Of a stretch of 64,000 bases of DNA, positions 28,401 to 40,351 are shown one piece after another. The stretch is from Pyrrhoderma lamaoense (taxonomy: Eukaryota > Basidiomycota > Agaricomycetes > Hymenochaetales > Hymenochaetaceae), in assembly GCA_002794735.1 (NCBI GenBank), contig NBAZ01000013.1, positions 496,001-560,000 of the forward strand. Reading direction: 5' to 3'. Below the pieces are notes generated by a model. It did no database searches. It saw only the letters and a program-made list of their open reading frames with translations, and was not told the DNA's origin. The translations under genes and the position numbers were made by a program. Every line of letters begins with the position of its first letter. Positions within the stretch are counted from its first letter, which is position 1.

Positions 28401-31400
28401 GTATTGATCTTGATGAGTTGATGACGACGCAGGATGAAAATCAGACCTCTTCTTTCCCTAGTATACATTTTACTTCCGGAGATGTAGCAGATGATAGTAG
28501 TGATGAGGAAGATATGGATGCGTTGCAGTTAGCAGAACCTACGAACACGGGAAACTGGGATCAGGTGTATGCTCCCCTATGTCTCAGAGAACGTTGTATA
28601 TTCAGATGGAATATGTTGAGCGACAAACGTTGAAAGAGCTCGTAGCTGAAGGTATATCTGTGGATGAAGCTTGGAGATTGTTCCAACAGATTGTAGACGC
28701 TCTCGTGCATATGGCGAGTTTGGGAATTTTGCATAGGGATATCAAGCTTACGAATATCTTCATTGATTCAAACGGCAATTGTAAAGTTGGGGACTTTGGT
28801 TTAGCTACTTCGTCTTTAGCCGCTGTTGACCCTTCAGACGTTTCTCCGATGTCTGTATCAACGTTCTCTGATATGACAATGGACGTTGGCACTCGGCTGT
28901 ATATCGCTCCAGAGATTCTTTCCAAACGAGGGGGTTCAAGGGATAAGGATCTTAGCAAAGCTGATCTTTATAGTCTTGGTGTAAGTTACGGAGTTGTTTT
29001 CTACCTTTGATAATATTTTATTCAACTAATTCATGGTAGATCGTTTTCTTCGAGATGAACTATTTCTTTAGTACTGCCTCAGAGAGGATATTCGTTATCG
29101 AGAACTTACGGCACCCCGAAATCATATTCCCTGAGGACTGGGATCCAAAACGTCACAGTCAACGGGAGAGTGAGTGTTTACTGTCTTAGAGAAGAAACTC
29201 GATTGTAACGAGGAAATCATCTAACTCTTTTTCTAGTCATTCAATCATTATTACAACATGACCCCGCTCTCAGGCCGAATGCCATAGAGCTTTCTCAGAG
29301 TCCCCTACTACCACCGAAGGTTGAGGACGAGTACTTCAAAGCAGCACTTTCTGCTATGTGTAATTATCTCTGAAGCTTTTAGACTATTTTCATTTCCACT
29401 GAACTATTTATGACTATAATAGTGACTGAAGGAAATCGCTACTATCCCGCCGTTATCTCCTCGCTATTCTCCAAACCCCCTCGACCTACGGGAGAATTCC
29501 TCTATGATTACGCATTTCCTGAAACTGCTATTTTACGTCAGGGTGTTATTAAACATCTGACTGAGCTATTCAAGTTACACGGAGCCCGAGACGTAGACGT
29601 ACCCCTTCTCATGCCTCTCACAGACCGGCACCTGGAAACACAGAGACAAGTAGTCTTACTAGATACGCACGGGGAGATCGTCACCCTACCCTCTAACGCT
29701 TTACTACCGTTTGCTAGGCTGGCAGCAAGACATAAAACGACCCGAATTAAACGATATCATATCCAGGATACGTACCGTGTGGGTATGGCGTTGGCACATC
29801 CAACTACCACGTCGGCGGCGATGTTTGATATCATTACACAGGATGTTACGAATGGGCCTGTTGCTGCCTGTGTTGAGACGCTTACACTAATGGATGAGTG
29901 TTTAGGGATGTTCCCTAATTTGGCGAAGACGTATCAGATCAACGTTTCGCATTCAATGAGTAAGAATTAGAATTATAACTGTTTTTTTGTCTCGCTAAAA
30001 TTGATCTGATTAATCTCTCTCCTTTTTATATATTTCTTATTAGTCCATGAAATCGTTATGAAACGTGTTCCCCAGAAGTTCCGGGATTGTGTAGTGGACG
30101 TTCTTCAAGAGCCAAAGATCCCACTAACTCAGAAACGAATGACATTATTAAAGAAAGGACTGGCAAAGAACATAGTAGACGAATTAGACTGGCTATACGA
30201 AGATTGTAAGCATTCCTAACATAACAGGATTTACCCTATTTCTTCCAACTTAAAGCTTTTCTCACGCACATATTACTTGCTAGATGAGGACGTTACTGTG
30301 CCACTGATGCGTCTCGGAAAGGTCTCATCTCCTTAGTGGACCCCTCGAACCCTTCTGAGGGAGGTCGCAAAAGTGATAGAGTTGGCTGGTTCTTCTGGAA
30401 TTACCAATTGTGTTATCCGTGTTCAACCATTGATGATTGGGAGAAGGCATGATTACTTTAAAAATGGTGTTTGCTTCGAAGTTTTTAACCGGCAAGGAGG
30501 ACAGATATCTTGGCTGTTGGAGGCCGGTAAGTTTCAGCTTCGTCCGATTTTCTTAAGGATGGTTTTGCTTATCGGCTTGACAATATTTTTCATTATCTAC
30601 TTAGTTATGACCATCTTATCAACCAGTTCTACCCTCCTTCTCCAACAAAACGAGACCCTTTCATAGCCTTCGGGTACAGATAGCTTTGGAACGTATCACA
30701 TCTGCTATTGCCGCCTTTCAAAAGAACTTTTTGAAGACGAATAATCGTTCATATGATTATTGGATGGCTAGACGATGTGACGTTTATGTTGTCTCTTTCC
30801 AACCTGGACATCTATATCTACGCCTTGAAGTTGTTGCGTTGCTTTGGAGGAACGGTATCCGTGCGGATCTGATGTATGAGAACTCAGTTTCGGAGACTAA
30901 TATGGAAGCATTGGTGGAGAGATGTTATAATGAAGGTATCTTGTAGGTCATTTTCTTAGATTGGAGGTTAGATTATGTATGTATTGATGTGTAACTATTC
31001 TACTGATAGGTTTACAATCCTTCCGAAAGTCAAATCAGGGCAAATGGAACCGACCGAGTTCAAGGTCAAGAGTGTCTTGAGAGGAACTGAATATGAAAGT
31101 AAGTTATCATCCATTAACCATGAGTATTATAAAACTCATATCAAATATATGGTCTTGAATATACGACTAACGTATACCTATACCTTCATCAGTTTCAAAA
31201 CAGGAGCTAGTTCCGTGGCTACAACAACAAATTGCAGAACAGAAGAGAGTCGAGTCAGCATCTTCAGGTGTATCAAGCTCTGTCCAAGTCGCCCCAACTA
31301 CTCTCAAGGAAAGTAGTAGTAGTTCTGTTGATATCCAACTTGTCCTTCCGGGAGAAGGGACCAATTTCAAGAAACAGAGAAAGACTACGAAGCAGATTTT

Positions 31401-31808
31401 CTTTGATAGAGGTGAGTGTCACTTTTTTCAAGTCATATTCTTTAGTTTCTGCGCTTGGTATCGGATAGTAGCATTAACCTTAGCTCGCTTTTCTCTAAAA
31501 AATTAGCATACGAAAAACACATGCGGCTCAAGTCAGCTATGCAATCCGGTTCAATCCCAACGATAGCCATAGACGTACCTCCTTCTGTCTTCGACTCCCT
31601 CTCGCGATCCGATGCATGGTTAACAGATGACGAAGTCTGGAGATCTATACTACCCTCGTTCCCAACTCAACATACGGGCTATGCTAACCAAATTAGAGAG
31701 TCGATACTAAAGAAGAGTAATGAGGGAGCTGAGATGATTATGTTGTTCTCAGTTAAGGAAGAGAGGATCGGGTTGTTGAGTTTGAAGGGACATAGTTCTG
31801 ATCATTGA
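25430..31808 (+). CDS. GCN2: eIF2alpha kinase Gcn2 (RWD, pseudokinase, kinase, HisRS-like)
   Basis: Senses uncharged tRNA and phosphorylates eIF2alpha during amino-acid starvation. Domains in order: RWD (MEDNEELQNLEIQALKSIYL, KFPKSYPTKSTPLLSI), a charged coiled coil (about 26200-26370), pseudokinase (GLVHRAINPTNIGLV, with HRA in place of HRD), then kinase (GKGGFGQVVKARN, AVKKIKL). The kinase continues past an acidic insert of about 110 residues with LHRDIKLTNIFID, GDFGLATSS and IAPEILSK. A HisRS-like region follows (FLYDYAFPETAILRQGVIKH) and a C-terminal domain ends SLKGHSSDH. The frame breaks at the C4 run 28574-28577 (before MSQRTLYIQMEYVE), at GGG 30672-30674 (FGVQIALERIT), and around 30334-30352, where an in-frame TAG appears. 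Three one-base additions there (TT, CCCC, CCC) restore a family-like segment ending LLREVAKVIELAG. The VAVKK lysine, HRD and DFG are intact. Confidence 0.93.
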
Positions 31809-32513
31809 TCATGTCACTCTTTGACTTGGAGTCGCACAGACGAGGGCCTACTTTCCCTTAACTGATATATAGAAACGATCAGATCTGACCGGTACACTTG
31901 GTCGGTATCCATTGGTTTACTACTTTTACTAATTGAACTAGGAAAAAGGGAGCATTCAGCTATCTATTCTCATTTTGCTTTTTATCATGTATCACTTTTT
32001 TCGTTTTCTCTTTTCTAACTCTACTCCTCTTTTTCATTTTTTACATCTTCTTCTGTAAAGTATCTGTGATATAGGGACTGTTTTTTTCTACAACCAACAC
32101 AGAAACAATATTTAAACAGGTTATATTTCTCATGTTTTGTATATGCTTATGTAATACTACTTAGATTGATTTATAATTAAGCTTTCGAGATTTCGATTTC
32201 TTTGTGTACTTACCTTGTTGTGGAAATGACTAGCCTAAGCCTCATAAAAGCGTGTAGCATTTTTTAAACAAGAGATTCTATCTGCATCAGGTCTAACGCT
32301 TCAACAATAAAGCCAAACAGGGAGAATCCATTTGATATGACCTCTATTATCATTCTAAGTTCATAAGAGTTGAGCATCTCAAGTATTTTAGTATTTCACG
32401 TGGCTTCGGGAGCTTTCCTTCATAAATTGATAAAAAAGTCGACTATACGTTCTTATTCATATTTCTATAACAGTATACCATAAACAGGTATTTGCATCGA
32501 TACCAAACTATAT
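31809..32513. other. Convergent 3' flanks of GCN2 and the terpene synthase
   Basis: T-rich, with no supported open frame. Presumably holds the two 3' untranslated regions. Confidence 0.5.
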
Positions 32514-33653
32514 TCAATTCTCCCTTTCAGACGCGGTATCATCGGTACGCCTTGCAAATTCGAATATACCTGAACAGCGTACTTCATCGGCTTTCTCTCC
32601 AAAAAATCTCCCACATCGGAAGTACCATTCTAAATTTCCCCAAATCCACTGCTCCATACCATCAATAAACTTCTGAATGTCTTCATCTACCTTTAACCAA
32701 AGGACTTGATTTCTGCCTATGAATGTTCATGATTTCACCGAATTCATGGTATGATTTTGCACCCAGTCGACAGCCTCCTGAAGGGAAGTGTTCCTCTCGT
32801 TCATTGCGACGGTTACAGCATTGATAGTCTCTATACTCCTTTTATACTCCTTTGGATACGAATATATGTCCTAAAATTATCTATGAATATCTCTCTTTAA
32901 ACTCGACTAGGAAACATACATTCGACCAGCAAATCATGTCAACGGCGGCATAGTAAACCTTCATGAAGTCTGGATCTTCAAATACTTCTTCAGGGAGCTC
33001 GATACCGAGTGACATCTCAATGAGATCGAAGCAACAAATTACAGCGCTATTATCACGGCGAATGAGAAGGTACTCATTAATAGACCCCAATTTGCTCTTC
33101 TTGTTCCGCAACCTGGATTCTTCTGCTGTAGCCGTAATATAACTGCTACAATGTGCAATGAATCGCTTACGGAGATTCTCAGGTATGCCTGTAAGTCGTT
33201 GCATAAAACTTCAAACATGTAAGTACTTAGTAGGTGATCAGACAAAAAGATATGATTAGAACGGCCGGCTTACTCGTGTGCACACTGGACAATTGGTGAC
33301 ATGTCCTCTCCAGAACTACAGGTTAACCCCTTGATGAAGGCGTCTCGAGTTGTAGCTGCTCCTTCAGCATCTTGGATGTCTGTAATCTCATCAAGAACTA
33401 TCAGGAGTGCTAAGTAGTCTCCAATAGTCTTCAGATCTTCCTCGCTCGTTGAAGAGTTATTGTAGGCAACACCGACAAGTAGTTCAATACCAGCTCCTTT
33501 GACTCTATCGTATACGTCATCAAAGAACAGGTCATAGGTAAGTATCCATTCGGTCGACTCCTTTTTCTCGCTATCGAAGGACCTGTGGAAACCATTCCAG
33601 CCACTGAACGGAGTCAAAGCAAACAAGTCAGGGAAGCGAAGCTGGATGCGCAT
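32514..33653 (-). CDS. Sesquiterpene synthase (class I terpene cyclase)
   Basis: Cyclises farnesyl diphosphate. Exon 1 starts MRIQLRFPDLFALTPFSGWN at 33653 and carries the metal-binding motif in LIVLDEITDIQDAEGAA (DExxD). Exon 2 (FMQRLTGIPENLRKRFIAHC) ends at WSN, and splicing at GTATGT joins it to DIYSYPKEY. This creates the second metal-binding motif, NDIYSYPKE (NSE/DTE type). The C-terminal block is VDEDIQKFIDGMEQWIWGNL with EWYFRCGRFFG, where fungal enzymes usually have an RY pair. It ends TASEREN with TGA at 32514. An in-frame TGA lies at 32727-32729. Three one-base additions between about 32702 and 32731 remove it and yield a family-like segment with SFGLKVDED. Total length of about 340 residues is normal. 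The product cannot be predicted. Confidence 0.88.
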
Positions 33654-35889
33654 GCTAAGAGGTGTTGGGTGAGTATACTGTTGTTCATGATACTTTATGG
33701 GCCTTTATAAGGGTGAAGATTATATCCTGACATCTCAGACTCTTAATAAGGTTTTATCTTTTACGAACTTTTATTTGTTTTCCTCATTGCTAGAAGACAC
33801 AACCACTGACAACTCGACAGCGGTTTATCAGTGGCATCTCGTAATCCACCTATCTACTCCTAGAAATGGGGGTGAAAAAGTCGATAAAATCAACATGATA
33901 TGAAATTAATGGAATCTTCTCCCGGCTCAGGATGCTTATTTGCTAACAAAAACGAAGAACATATGGCCATGTACTCTAGCTCACATATGATTGGCTAGTT
34001 TATACGATGATATTCATCTAATCTGCTTATAAATGGCAATAATATTTATCAATCTGCTTTTCATATTCAGTTTGAAATCGTTTACTGATTATCCAATGAG
34101 TCTGTAGTTTGAAGTTTCTCGAATTATCTTGAAGCTTGTTGAAACTAATGAACGTATTACAAATTCGGATTTATCTATTCGGCAGGACCCATAAGGTTTC
34201 TCCTTTGATCTTCAACTACATTGAGAATATCCCAAGTTTATCCAGGTTTTCCATTGTGTAAATTCAGCATTGCGAAATTCATGAATTTTGAGCCATATAT
34301 CGCTCTAAGCAGGTATCAGACGTATACCTTGTTACTCGTTACAATTTTCGAGACATTACCATATTACTTAAGAATTTATCTTGAGATACGAGTTTACCTT
34401 TGGCTTACTATTTACCTTCAAGTTAGGACTTGCCTGCAATTCATTCGTCACATATATCAGAATTTCTTATATCATAAAGAGCAATGAGGTAACTTGCTCT
34501 CAGCTGCGGACATCTCCGTCACAACTTATTGTCATGAGCCCGACGTAGGCCGTATGGTCTAGATGTGCTATAGTTCCAAAATTTATTGTGCATTATTGTG
34601 GCATAAATCTTGTATCATGATTGGTACCCGCTCATTGAGCAAAATATCATAGCTGTTGATTGAAGCCTCTTACAAAAAGATTTCAATTGGCTAATTCACA
34701 TGAAACTCTTCTCAAGCTTCAGCGCCAGTAGCTCTTAGGACGTCAATAGTAAGCTCTGATAGCATAATACGCTTTCCTAATGTACTTCCATATGAGAAAC
34801 CTCATTTTCTTAAAACAGATATAAATAACAAGTCCAATCCGCTTCGCGTTCCAATTTCAAACGTATACGATAAAAACCTGACCGTGTCGGTAAATATCCT
34901 GGTAGGCCAATTGCCACATTGGCAATTCTGAACGTGTTGTCAGACTTTACCTGGTGTTTTATGTGAATGATGTTTTTCTTTTTCTTTTTTTTCTTATCTT
35001 TTTTCACTTCTATACGCAATAATTCACATTGGTTTTTCAAAGATATATGAAGACTATCCAAAACTAATCTGATGTCTTGGCGTCTGAATGTGGAAATAAT
35101 GAAGAGTAGCCATTATCTTAATACCTAGTTTTTATATTGAGATCCACCGAGAATATGGAGATGACCTGCCGGTGTACAAATTGGTTAATCGCCATCGAGA
35201 TTACTGCTTGCCAGTGATAATACTGTATGAGCAGTTGTTTCGCTATTCTTCCTTGGTATGAGGCACACTAATTATAATTTTTTATCTGATTATCTACAGA
35301 CTGCAAACTTCGTCAGCTCCACCCCTTGCCAACCTTCCTTTTCAACTTACAAGCCTTCAAAAACTCTCAACCCCTCTACGCCCTTGGCAAGTCACGAAAG
35401 GGAAAGGTTGGAAGAGCTTGTCCCCGACTATGGGTAGTGCCGCGCGGACGACAGCGGAAATCATGGGAATATCTATTATCACCCTCCGAGTTGTTGATTA
35501 AAAATTGTGTGGAAGAGTATCACGGATTAACGTAGATATTTCTGCCAAGTGACAATACAACGGGAATGTCTATACTCCGGCATGAATTTGAAGTCTTTAG
35601 ATCCTAAATAAGACGGTAGACTCAGTTAGGCCGATAGTTTAGGAAATCCGGAATTATGTATGTAAAATCATGGCAAGCTCACGTATAGTTTAGAATAGGG
35701 TGGGACTTGTGTTTCGATATATGGGTGAAGTTTTGGCATTGCATGACATCACTTAGAGTGCTTATCGTCCATTCTTTACTCAGAAGAAATCACGGCCACT
35801 GGTGTTCTCCATACTGGGTTAATCAAAAACACCATGACTGATATGAGCATACGATCTCTAATTCTTTACCTGTTCTGCATTTCACTATT
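33654..35889. other. Gene-poor stretch beside the terpene synthase
   Basis: About 2.2 kb with no supported gene. It includes the upstream region of the terpene synthase. One open segment on the + strand (about 35300-35430) reads like disordered protein with LASHERERLEELVPDYG before a stop. It may be a remnant, but I cannot assign it. AT-rich between 34000 and 34700. Confidence 0.45.
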
Positions 35890-36310
35890 TTAGTTATAAG
35901 GCTTATGTACGTTCCGATAGCGGAAAGAAAGGGAGGAGTGCAGGCTATTATCAATGGGCTGACCTACATTGATATGAACATGGATCAGTCGCCTCTTTTC
36001 CGATGCGGCATCCGTGAGTGTGCAGTTCAGTGGTACTTTCAACGTGAGCTAGCTCATCAATATAGTTTTTTTTGAAGCACAAGTCAGACATATCACACCT
36101 AAGTATACTGTACTGCTGATGATACGATTTGCCGGTCGATCGTGTATTGTCATATTAACCCAATGAGCAGGAATTGATGGATATAGCTAGGATATATATT
36201 CTCACTGAAGGAGTATACAGGAGGGATAGAGGCCATGAATGCGGTCAACGTCGTGATAAACGGAATGAACACATCCTTTGGCTGAGCAGCAAAGTCTCAC
36301 GAGGATTTGG
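35890..36310 (+). pseudogene. Terpene synthase remnant
   Basis: Two blocks match the neighbouring sesquiterpene synthase. Block 1 (about 35925-36013) reads AIINGLTYIDMNMDQSPLF then RCGI, and stops at a donor-like GTGAGT exactly where the intact gene has its first donor. Block 2 (about 36190-36290) begins after an acceptor-like TAG with DIYSH and, after a one-base gap, KEYTGGIEAMNAVNVVING. This parallels DIYSYPKEYKRSIETINAV in the intact copy. The exon of about 280 bp that should lie between them is missing, the N-terminal exon is not recognisable, and stops interrupt the frame, so this copy is broken beyond simple run-length errors. It lies about 2.3 kb from the intact gene on the opposite strand. 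Confidence 0.75.
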
Positions 36311-37409
36311 TAATACATGAATATGGATTGGAATCATTCAGGTGCCTCAGTCCAGTATAACGACAAAAGATACTAAAAAGCTTATGAGTGTTGGAACAAT
36401 GGATTTGGGTTTTGGAAGGTTATTTCCGTTGTAAAAGGCTTTTATGAAGTGTCCCGACTCTCCGAGATGTGGATATCATTTACGTAGTATCTCTGTCCTA
36501 GCGCTATTCGTACTGCAAACAGTACTGATATCTAAGTGTCAGAAGAGAGAGACATCAGGGATCATACTGAACGCTCGTTGCGATAGACGGTATTCTTATT
36601 TTTCTCTTCAGATGATGACCATCAGGTATAAGATACTACATACGGCTCATTGTAACTTACCGTGGCTACTACGTTACATAAATGGGAAAAAGAATCTCAA
36701 AACGTAACGAATTTAACACATGTACAAATTATTGTGAGTATCACTAGAATCCGTTAAAAAATATGGATGAATAACAATCAGTCTGATGCCACCAAGACGA
36801 GCTATTATTTGCGAATGATGAAATAACAAGAAAACAAGTAGGCTCTCTGAACCGACGTGGACGAGGAAAACACTCTGATTAAAGAGTAAACACGAATGAA
36901 AGGATTAAGGTCGGAAGAAAGACATCCTTGCAAAACAAAATATACAAAGCGGAGCCTAGAACCTTTATCGAGAAGTTATTAGTGGTAAGTCGGATAGGAG
37001 GTGGCATAGGGGAAGGAGCACGAGTACGATGTTTCAAGTGGCTGTCAAAACGTGAAAGGCAATAAACATCGCATATTTTTAAGGGTAAGTAATGAAAGGA
37101 ACTGTTGGGTACTGAGCAAGGAACAAGATTTTTTGGAAGAATGTAAGCCAGACTAATATAACGAGTGAAGTAGTGTATACACATGGAACGTTCATGAGAC
37201 AGCGAAAGTGTATGATGGTTATTACAAGATGCACTAGATGCGAGGAAAGTAACCGATAGAAAGGGACAAAAACAAGAGAGGTCAAGTTGATTCATAAATA
37301 CCGTAAAAGGACGACAAAGAGCTGATTCCGAAGTTAATTACATTACCGACAGTTTGTATCAGAGGTGTGAAACGCCCTTTAACTCAGTGACTAGACGCTA
37401 TATTTAACG
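36311..37409. other. No gene recognised; 3' flank of MPS1
   Basis: Short open frames only. The first 100-200 bp could hold further degraded terpene synthase sequence (an open stretch after the second block). The right half is the 3' flank of the Mps1 gene. Confidence 0.45.
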
Positions 37410-40178
37410 TTAGTTGGTATGCATTTGATATGAAATGATCTCTATACGAACTGTTGCTTCTTCAGCAAGATCGGTGATAGCTAATTCTTCTACACTGAGA
37501 TTTGCGGCCTTCCCGTAGATATGTATCAATAGCTGATGCATGTAGAATGGGTTGATTATTGTCTCATCATCGGCCAAAAGGTCCCGCCTGTTTATGACCG
37601 GAGGAGGAGGAGGTGGTGGTGGTGGTGGGGAGTAGGGGGAGTTGCTAACCCGATTGGTTTTCATCACATTAGTATGCTACTTGTTGATTTGATACACAAC
37701 CACATACGTTCTTTCATTAGAAGCCAGTCATCATCAAGAAGCTCGGGTATTGTGGCTCTCTCCTTCGGAAGTCGTAAAAGACATTTCTTCATTGTCTCAA
37801 TTACATCCGTCCTCACCGGTTTGGCAAGATGTGTAAGTTTCTGAGGGGGGCAGTACCATCCGAGTTCCCGCCAGTAGAAGGATGGACGGAATAGAAAACG
37901 AAGGGAATTCAATAGCAAATGTCGGATCTGGTATGACTTTCATTTTCATAAACATGTTAAATTGTTGGAAAGGGGGGTGCCCATATATCATTTGATATAG
38001 AATACATCCCAATGACCAAACATCACTTGGACGACCAACCTTGAGGCGTCTCATACCTTCCGGTAATTCGATAGCTTCCGGGCTCATGTAATTGACGGTA
38101 CCAATCTGGTTTTGATTCAATCCTTGAATGATGAGGCTACGTTAGATGTGAAATACACGAACTTGGTGATCCCGTTGGATATTTGTCGTATCATTAGCAA
38201 TGGCATTCGCAATACCAAAGTCAATCAATTTCAATTGTCCCTTTACTAGCACAAAGTTTGCCGGTTTGAGGTCAGAGTGCACTATTTTCTCATCGTGAAT
38301 GACTTGTACTGCTTGAAGGATCTAAGTAGATTTTTATGTAAAAGATATGTAGCTTACGACGAGAATAGATTTACCTGTTGCCAGTAATACCCGATCCATA
38401 ACAAATTCAAGGGTTCACTCTGTCTTTCCTGCAGGAGACGAGCTAGATCTGATGCGTTTTTAGCGATAGATGTAGTCTTAAAGGTACTTTCACCTTACCA
38501 ATCTCTCCACATTCCATAACTAAAAGAAGTTGTCCTTTACCTCCGTCCCTTTAACTTCACTGTCGATGAGGCGAATGATACGACTATTACCATCTAGACG
38601 CTTTAAAAGTGCAATTTCATTCATATATCCCTGCAATGTTTCTTTATCCGTTTTATCCAAAGACACGCGTTTGATAGCAAACACTTCATTTGTATTGCTC
38701 ATGACGCTGTATACGCGGGAAGATCCTCCCCTGCCAATACAGTTCAGACGTGCATAATTCTTTTTATTGACGACCAAGTTACGCCCAATTAAAGGCTGGA
38801 CTGGCTGTTGCTTCCCATTATTCATTTCACCATGATAGTCGCTATTTGCTGATTGTGCGCCACCTGTATGTTTCTCAGACGTTGTAGGACTTCTCCGAAC
38901 ACGAGTTCCAACTGCAGTCGTCCCATTGAGACTTCGTGAAGAAGGAGAAGCCCGACTTGGGTCCAAAGAAGGGATGTTTTGTCTCGCTTGCTGCAAATAA
39001 GGATGCTCGGCTCCGCGTAAAGTCTCTGAATCGCGTCTTTGATGAGACTGGTTAGACTGCAACTGAGAGTAGTGACTTGACGGAGCACCGGCTGATGCAA
39101 GGGTGGAGGAGAGTATCGAGAAGGCCGCGATTCATTAACATCCATGGCAGCTTACGATAGTATTAGCTACTATTGTAGATTATATTACAAGAAACATTAC
39201 CCAGCGCTTCTTCTTCGGCAGCGATTTCCTGTTCCTGGCGCAATTTTTCCTCAAGAGTAACACGTCTAGCCTTACCAGTTACACTAATCATAGAGTTTGG
39301 ACGAGAATGTGGTAACGAAACATACTCAGGCTGAGTTGATCTTATACCTGAGCCATAAGATTGATGTTCAAGAAGTTCACGACGTTGATAGTATTGATGC
39401 TGTTGTTGATATCGGTAGTCGATACCACCCTCTTCAGATTCATGGACCTCATCTTCACTTATTCTTGGCACAGAATTCAACTTCTTTTCACTAACAAGCT
39501 GTCGAGCCGGGCGTGAGAAGTTATATTGCATTTGTCGAGCGGAGTGCGACGCGACCTGACGGGAGCTCTGTGGAGGTGAGTATCGCGAGTCCAATATGCG
39601 TTTTCCTTTTCAGCTTGAGCACGGCGAGTTCGCTCACGTTCCATCTCTTCCGCGTCATGTCTCATCTTATCATCAATTTCCCGTCTCTGTTGCTCCGCCT
39701 CCTCCCTCCGAATGCGTTGAGCTCCTCCTATCTTTCGATTTGATCCTTGAGTACCTAAAGTCTGTGGAGGGTAGCTTGCACCACGGTAAGCCTGTGATGA
39801 GGTCGCAGATGATACAGGTCCAGAGCTTGTCCGCGTAAGAAGTCGAGCCGGAACATGGTGGGCATCTATAGTAGTAGTAGAAGTAGTAGTAGCACCAGCA
39901 GAAGCACCAGCACCAGGCAAGCTCTCTGAGCGCGTCAAAGATGAACGCCTACCTTGAGACTCCTTTGGCACGGGGAGTATATTTGTTTGTGGAGGAGTAG
40001 GTATTGGAGACCTAGGAGGCTTCGCCGATTTATCCTTAGAAACACGAATTACATTTCCATTATGGTCATACTCGTAGCCAAATGAAAGATCAGCGAAGGA
40101 TTCATCTGAGCTCGAGCCTTGCCAAGACGATTCCTGTGAAGAAGAGGGTGCAGGGGGTGAAGGTATGGGCGACGACAT
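37410..40178 (-). CDS. MPS1: Mps1/TTK-like dual-specificity kinase
   Basis: Spindle-assembly-checkpoint and spindle-pole kinase. The N-terminal half (from [19 protein letters not shown], 40178) is disordered with a charged coiled coil (about 39600-39750). The kinase domain holds [17 protein letters not shown] (P-loop), AIKRVSLDK (catalytic Lys), [16 protein letters not shown] (HSDLKPAN in place of HRD, as in Mps1), IDFGIANAI (DFG, after splicing) and [15 protein letters not shown]. It ends [11 protein letters not shown], a ten-proline run, and the helix [20 protein letters not shown], with TAA at 37410. An intron of 57 bp (GTTCGT...CCAG) falls inside the activation segment, between DHQ and IGT. 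Frame breaks repaired by one base: TT 39593-39594, TT 39099-39100, and two between 37845 (a G6 run on +) and about 37890. The signature HSDLKPANF and GTVNYMSPE support the family strongly. Confidence 0.92.
37600..37630. repeat. GGA/GGT trinucleotide repeat encoding polyproline
   Basis: On the + strand about four GGA then six GGT units. On the coding (-) strand this gives about ten consecutive prolines in the Mps1 C-terminal extension. Confidence 0.85.
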
Positions 40179-40351
40179 GTATAGCAACAAGAGGCCGTGG
40201 ACAATGTAGACGTGCTCATAGACTGCCTCAACATGAACACATGAGGCAAGCCTTTGTGAACATGTGACCGCATCGTCACTGTCACGCGTTCACCGACCCC
40301 CGACGTATGTACGCCGAAGCTTGTTACCCGCACTGGACGACAACGACAACG
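40179..40351. promoter_or_regulatory. Short divergent promoter region, MPS1 / VMA6
   Basis: Only 173 bp separates the two start codons, so the promoters must overlap. The right half is GC-richer than the surroundings and has CGTCACTGTCACGCG. No named element could be assigned. Confidence 0.55.

Noticed and set aside
30334..32729. Stop-codon reassignment (TAG in GCN2, TGA in the terpene synthase)
   Set aside because: TAA, TAG and TGA all end recognisable proteins at the expected place here (PRP8 TAG, SNIP1 TAG, terpene synthase TGA, YTH TAA). Each internal stop lies in a short segment whose frame must be corrected anyway.
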